Assembly (NCBI RefSeq): GCF_018403245.1
Contig: NZ_BOSH01000007.1
Span: forward strand, 62,001-126,000
Reading direction: 5' to 3'
DNA from: Paenibacillus sp. J2TS4
Lineage (GTDB): Bacteria > Bacillota > Bacilli > Paenibacillales > NBRC-103111
DNA: 64,000 nucleotides
The position numbers and the translations under genes were made by a program. Numbering within the stretch: the stretch's first letter is position 1; every line of letters begins with the position of its first letter. The notes under the pieces were generated by a model. The model did no database searches, was not told the DNA's origin, and saw only the letters and a list, made by a program, of their open reading frames with translations. Shown piece after piece: positions 63,257 through 64,000 of the stretch.

Positions 63257-64000
63257 TTACAGTAATTCTTTGCGCAGCTGCTCAGGTGACTTCGGTGACA
63301 GATAGCCGAATGGAATGTCCAACACCGTCCTGGCTCCGGTCTGTCCTTCCTTGGCGAGCTTGTAAGCCGCTCTGGCATAAGCAACGAGCACACTCGCGGT
63401 GAATTCAGGATTGCTTCCCAGCTTCAAGCCGAATTCCATGATTTGAGTGCTGTCTTCCCCGGTCTTCCCGGAACGAAGGACGTGGCCGCCATGCGGCATG
63501 GCCGAATGATTAGCGTCCATTTCCTCATCCGAGATAAAGTGAACGATCGTGTCATAATCGGCGAAATAATTGGGCATCGTTTTAATTTCCTGCTCAATTT
63601 TAGCCTTGTCCGCCCCTTCCTCCGCTACGATGAAGCATTCCCGGATATGCTTGTCTCTGGTCGTCAGGTCGGGATTCTTCCCTTCGCGGACTTGGGATAC
63701 AGCGGCCTCGCTTGGAATGGTATATTGAACTCCCCTCTTCACTCCGGCCACCCGGCGAATCGCATCGGAATGGCCTTGGCTGACCCCTTTACCCCAGAAG
63801 GTGTACTGATTACCCTCAGGGAGGATCGCTTCACCCAGCAATCGGTTCAACGAGAACAGCCCCGGGTCCCAGCCAGTCGAAATAACGCTGATATGCCCGG
63901 CCTGCTTGGCCACAGCATCGATCTGGGCGTAATATTCCGGAATGCGGGCATGCGTGTCGAAGCTGTCCACCGTACTGAACATAGCGGCCAATTCCGGCCC
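63257..64000 (-). CDS. ddh: meso-Diaminopimelate dehydrogenase, N-terminal part outside window
   Basis: The visible 248 codons cover the C-terminal three quarters of Ddh, which makes meso-diaminopimelate directly from tetrahydrodipicolinate for lysine and peptidoglycan synthesis. The sequences NTVDSFDTH-like FSTVDSFDTHARIPEYY, GHISVISTGWDPGLFSLNRLLGEAILPEG, FWGKGVSQGHSDAIRRVAGV and NPDLTTRDKHIRECFIV are characteristic. The reading frame continues past the window edge (GPELAAM before FSTVDS), and the NADPH-binding Rossmann N-terminus of about 80 residues is missing. It is read toward the repeat-rich gap and ends at 63257. Confidence 0.95.
   Translation of the reverse strand, partial: GPELAAMFSTVDSFDTHARIPEYYAQIDAVAKQAGHISVISTGWDPGLFSLNRLLGEAILPEGNQYTFWGKGVSQGHSDAIRRVAGVKRGVQYTIPSEAAVSQVREGKNPDLTTRDKHIRECFIVAEEGADKAKIEQEIKTMPNYFADYDTIVHFISDEEMDANHSAMPHGGHVLRSGKTGEDSTQIMEFGLKLGSNPEFTASVLVAYARAAYKLAKEGQTGARTVLDIPFGYLSPKSPEQLRKELL

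Overview
The window looks like a chromosomal segment of a Paenibacillus-type member of the Bacillota. The evidence is strong AAGGAGG-like ribosome sites with occasional TTG and GTG starts, a T-box in front of serS, a purine riboswitch in front of xpt-pbuX, bacterial nitric oxide synthase, two YesM/YesN/Lpl-type sugar import clusters, DUF4855/FIMAH and GH172 proteins, and intergenic arrays of short palindromic repeats. Species assignment is inference; no rRNA or tRNA gene was seen.

Layout. 1-3.1 kb: the end of a response regulator, an IS605-type element carrying only tnpB, and a CE7-type esterase. 3.2-7.4 kb: T-box-serS, a mazEF module with a 33-bp palindrome, and nos. 7.5-20.3 kb: two carbohydrate ABC importers (binding protein plus two permeases, no ATPase), one with a YesM/YesN two-component system and one with a large membrane AraC regulator. 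20.4-29.3 kb: SLC13 permease, GreA-like protein, EgtB-like enzyme, FUSC protein, a small protein, a repeat-rich gap and malic enzyme. 29.6-35.6 kb: an operon of a PotABCD-type importer with an M20 peptidase, divergent from an IclR regulator with a palindromic operator. 35.8-38.6 kb: guanine-type riboswitch, xpt and pbuX. 38.7-49.2 kb: LURP-one-like protein, uncharacterised glycosidase-like protein with divergent AraC regulator, a 61-bp minisatellite, an IS1595-like protein lacking its usual acidic motif, then DUF4855 and GH172 proteins. 49.5-57.3 kb: heterodimeric ABC exporter behind a LexA-like box and a 21-codon upstream ORF, DUF378 protein, a hypothetical protein, and a compact HD-GYP / 20-residue peptide / PqqD-M50 protease cluster. 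57.6-64 kb: small membrane protein, TPR protein, SPL-family radical SAM protein behind a LexA-like box, ung, repeat arrays and the end of meso-diaminopimelate dehydrogenase.

The most promising unexplained system is at 54723-57292 on the minus strand. A membrane HD-GYP protein is followed by a gene for the peptide MKIRKLSRIKLTCWWCGWRR with an excellent ribosome site, then an intrinsic-terminator-like hairpin, then a membrane metalloprotease with an N-terminal PqqD-like domain. This looks like a minimal peptide-maturation or signalling cassette.

A second theme is a shared promoter design, GAACRTATGTTTG-N-TATRAT, in front of tnpB, the IS1595-like gene and the ABC exporter. It matches the Bacillus LexA (SOS) box, and a near match also lies just downstream of the promoter of the radical SAM gene. 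The intergenic arrays at 27.0-27.4, 42.5-43.1 and 62.1-62.6 kb are the third notable feature.
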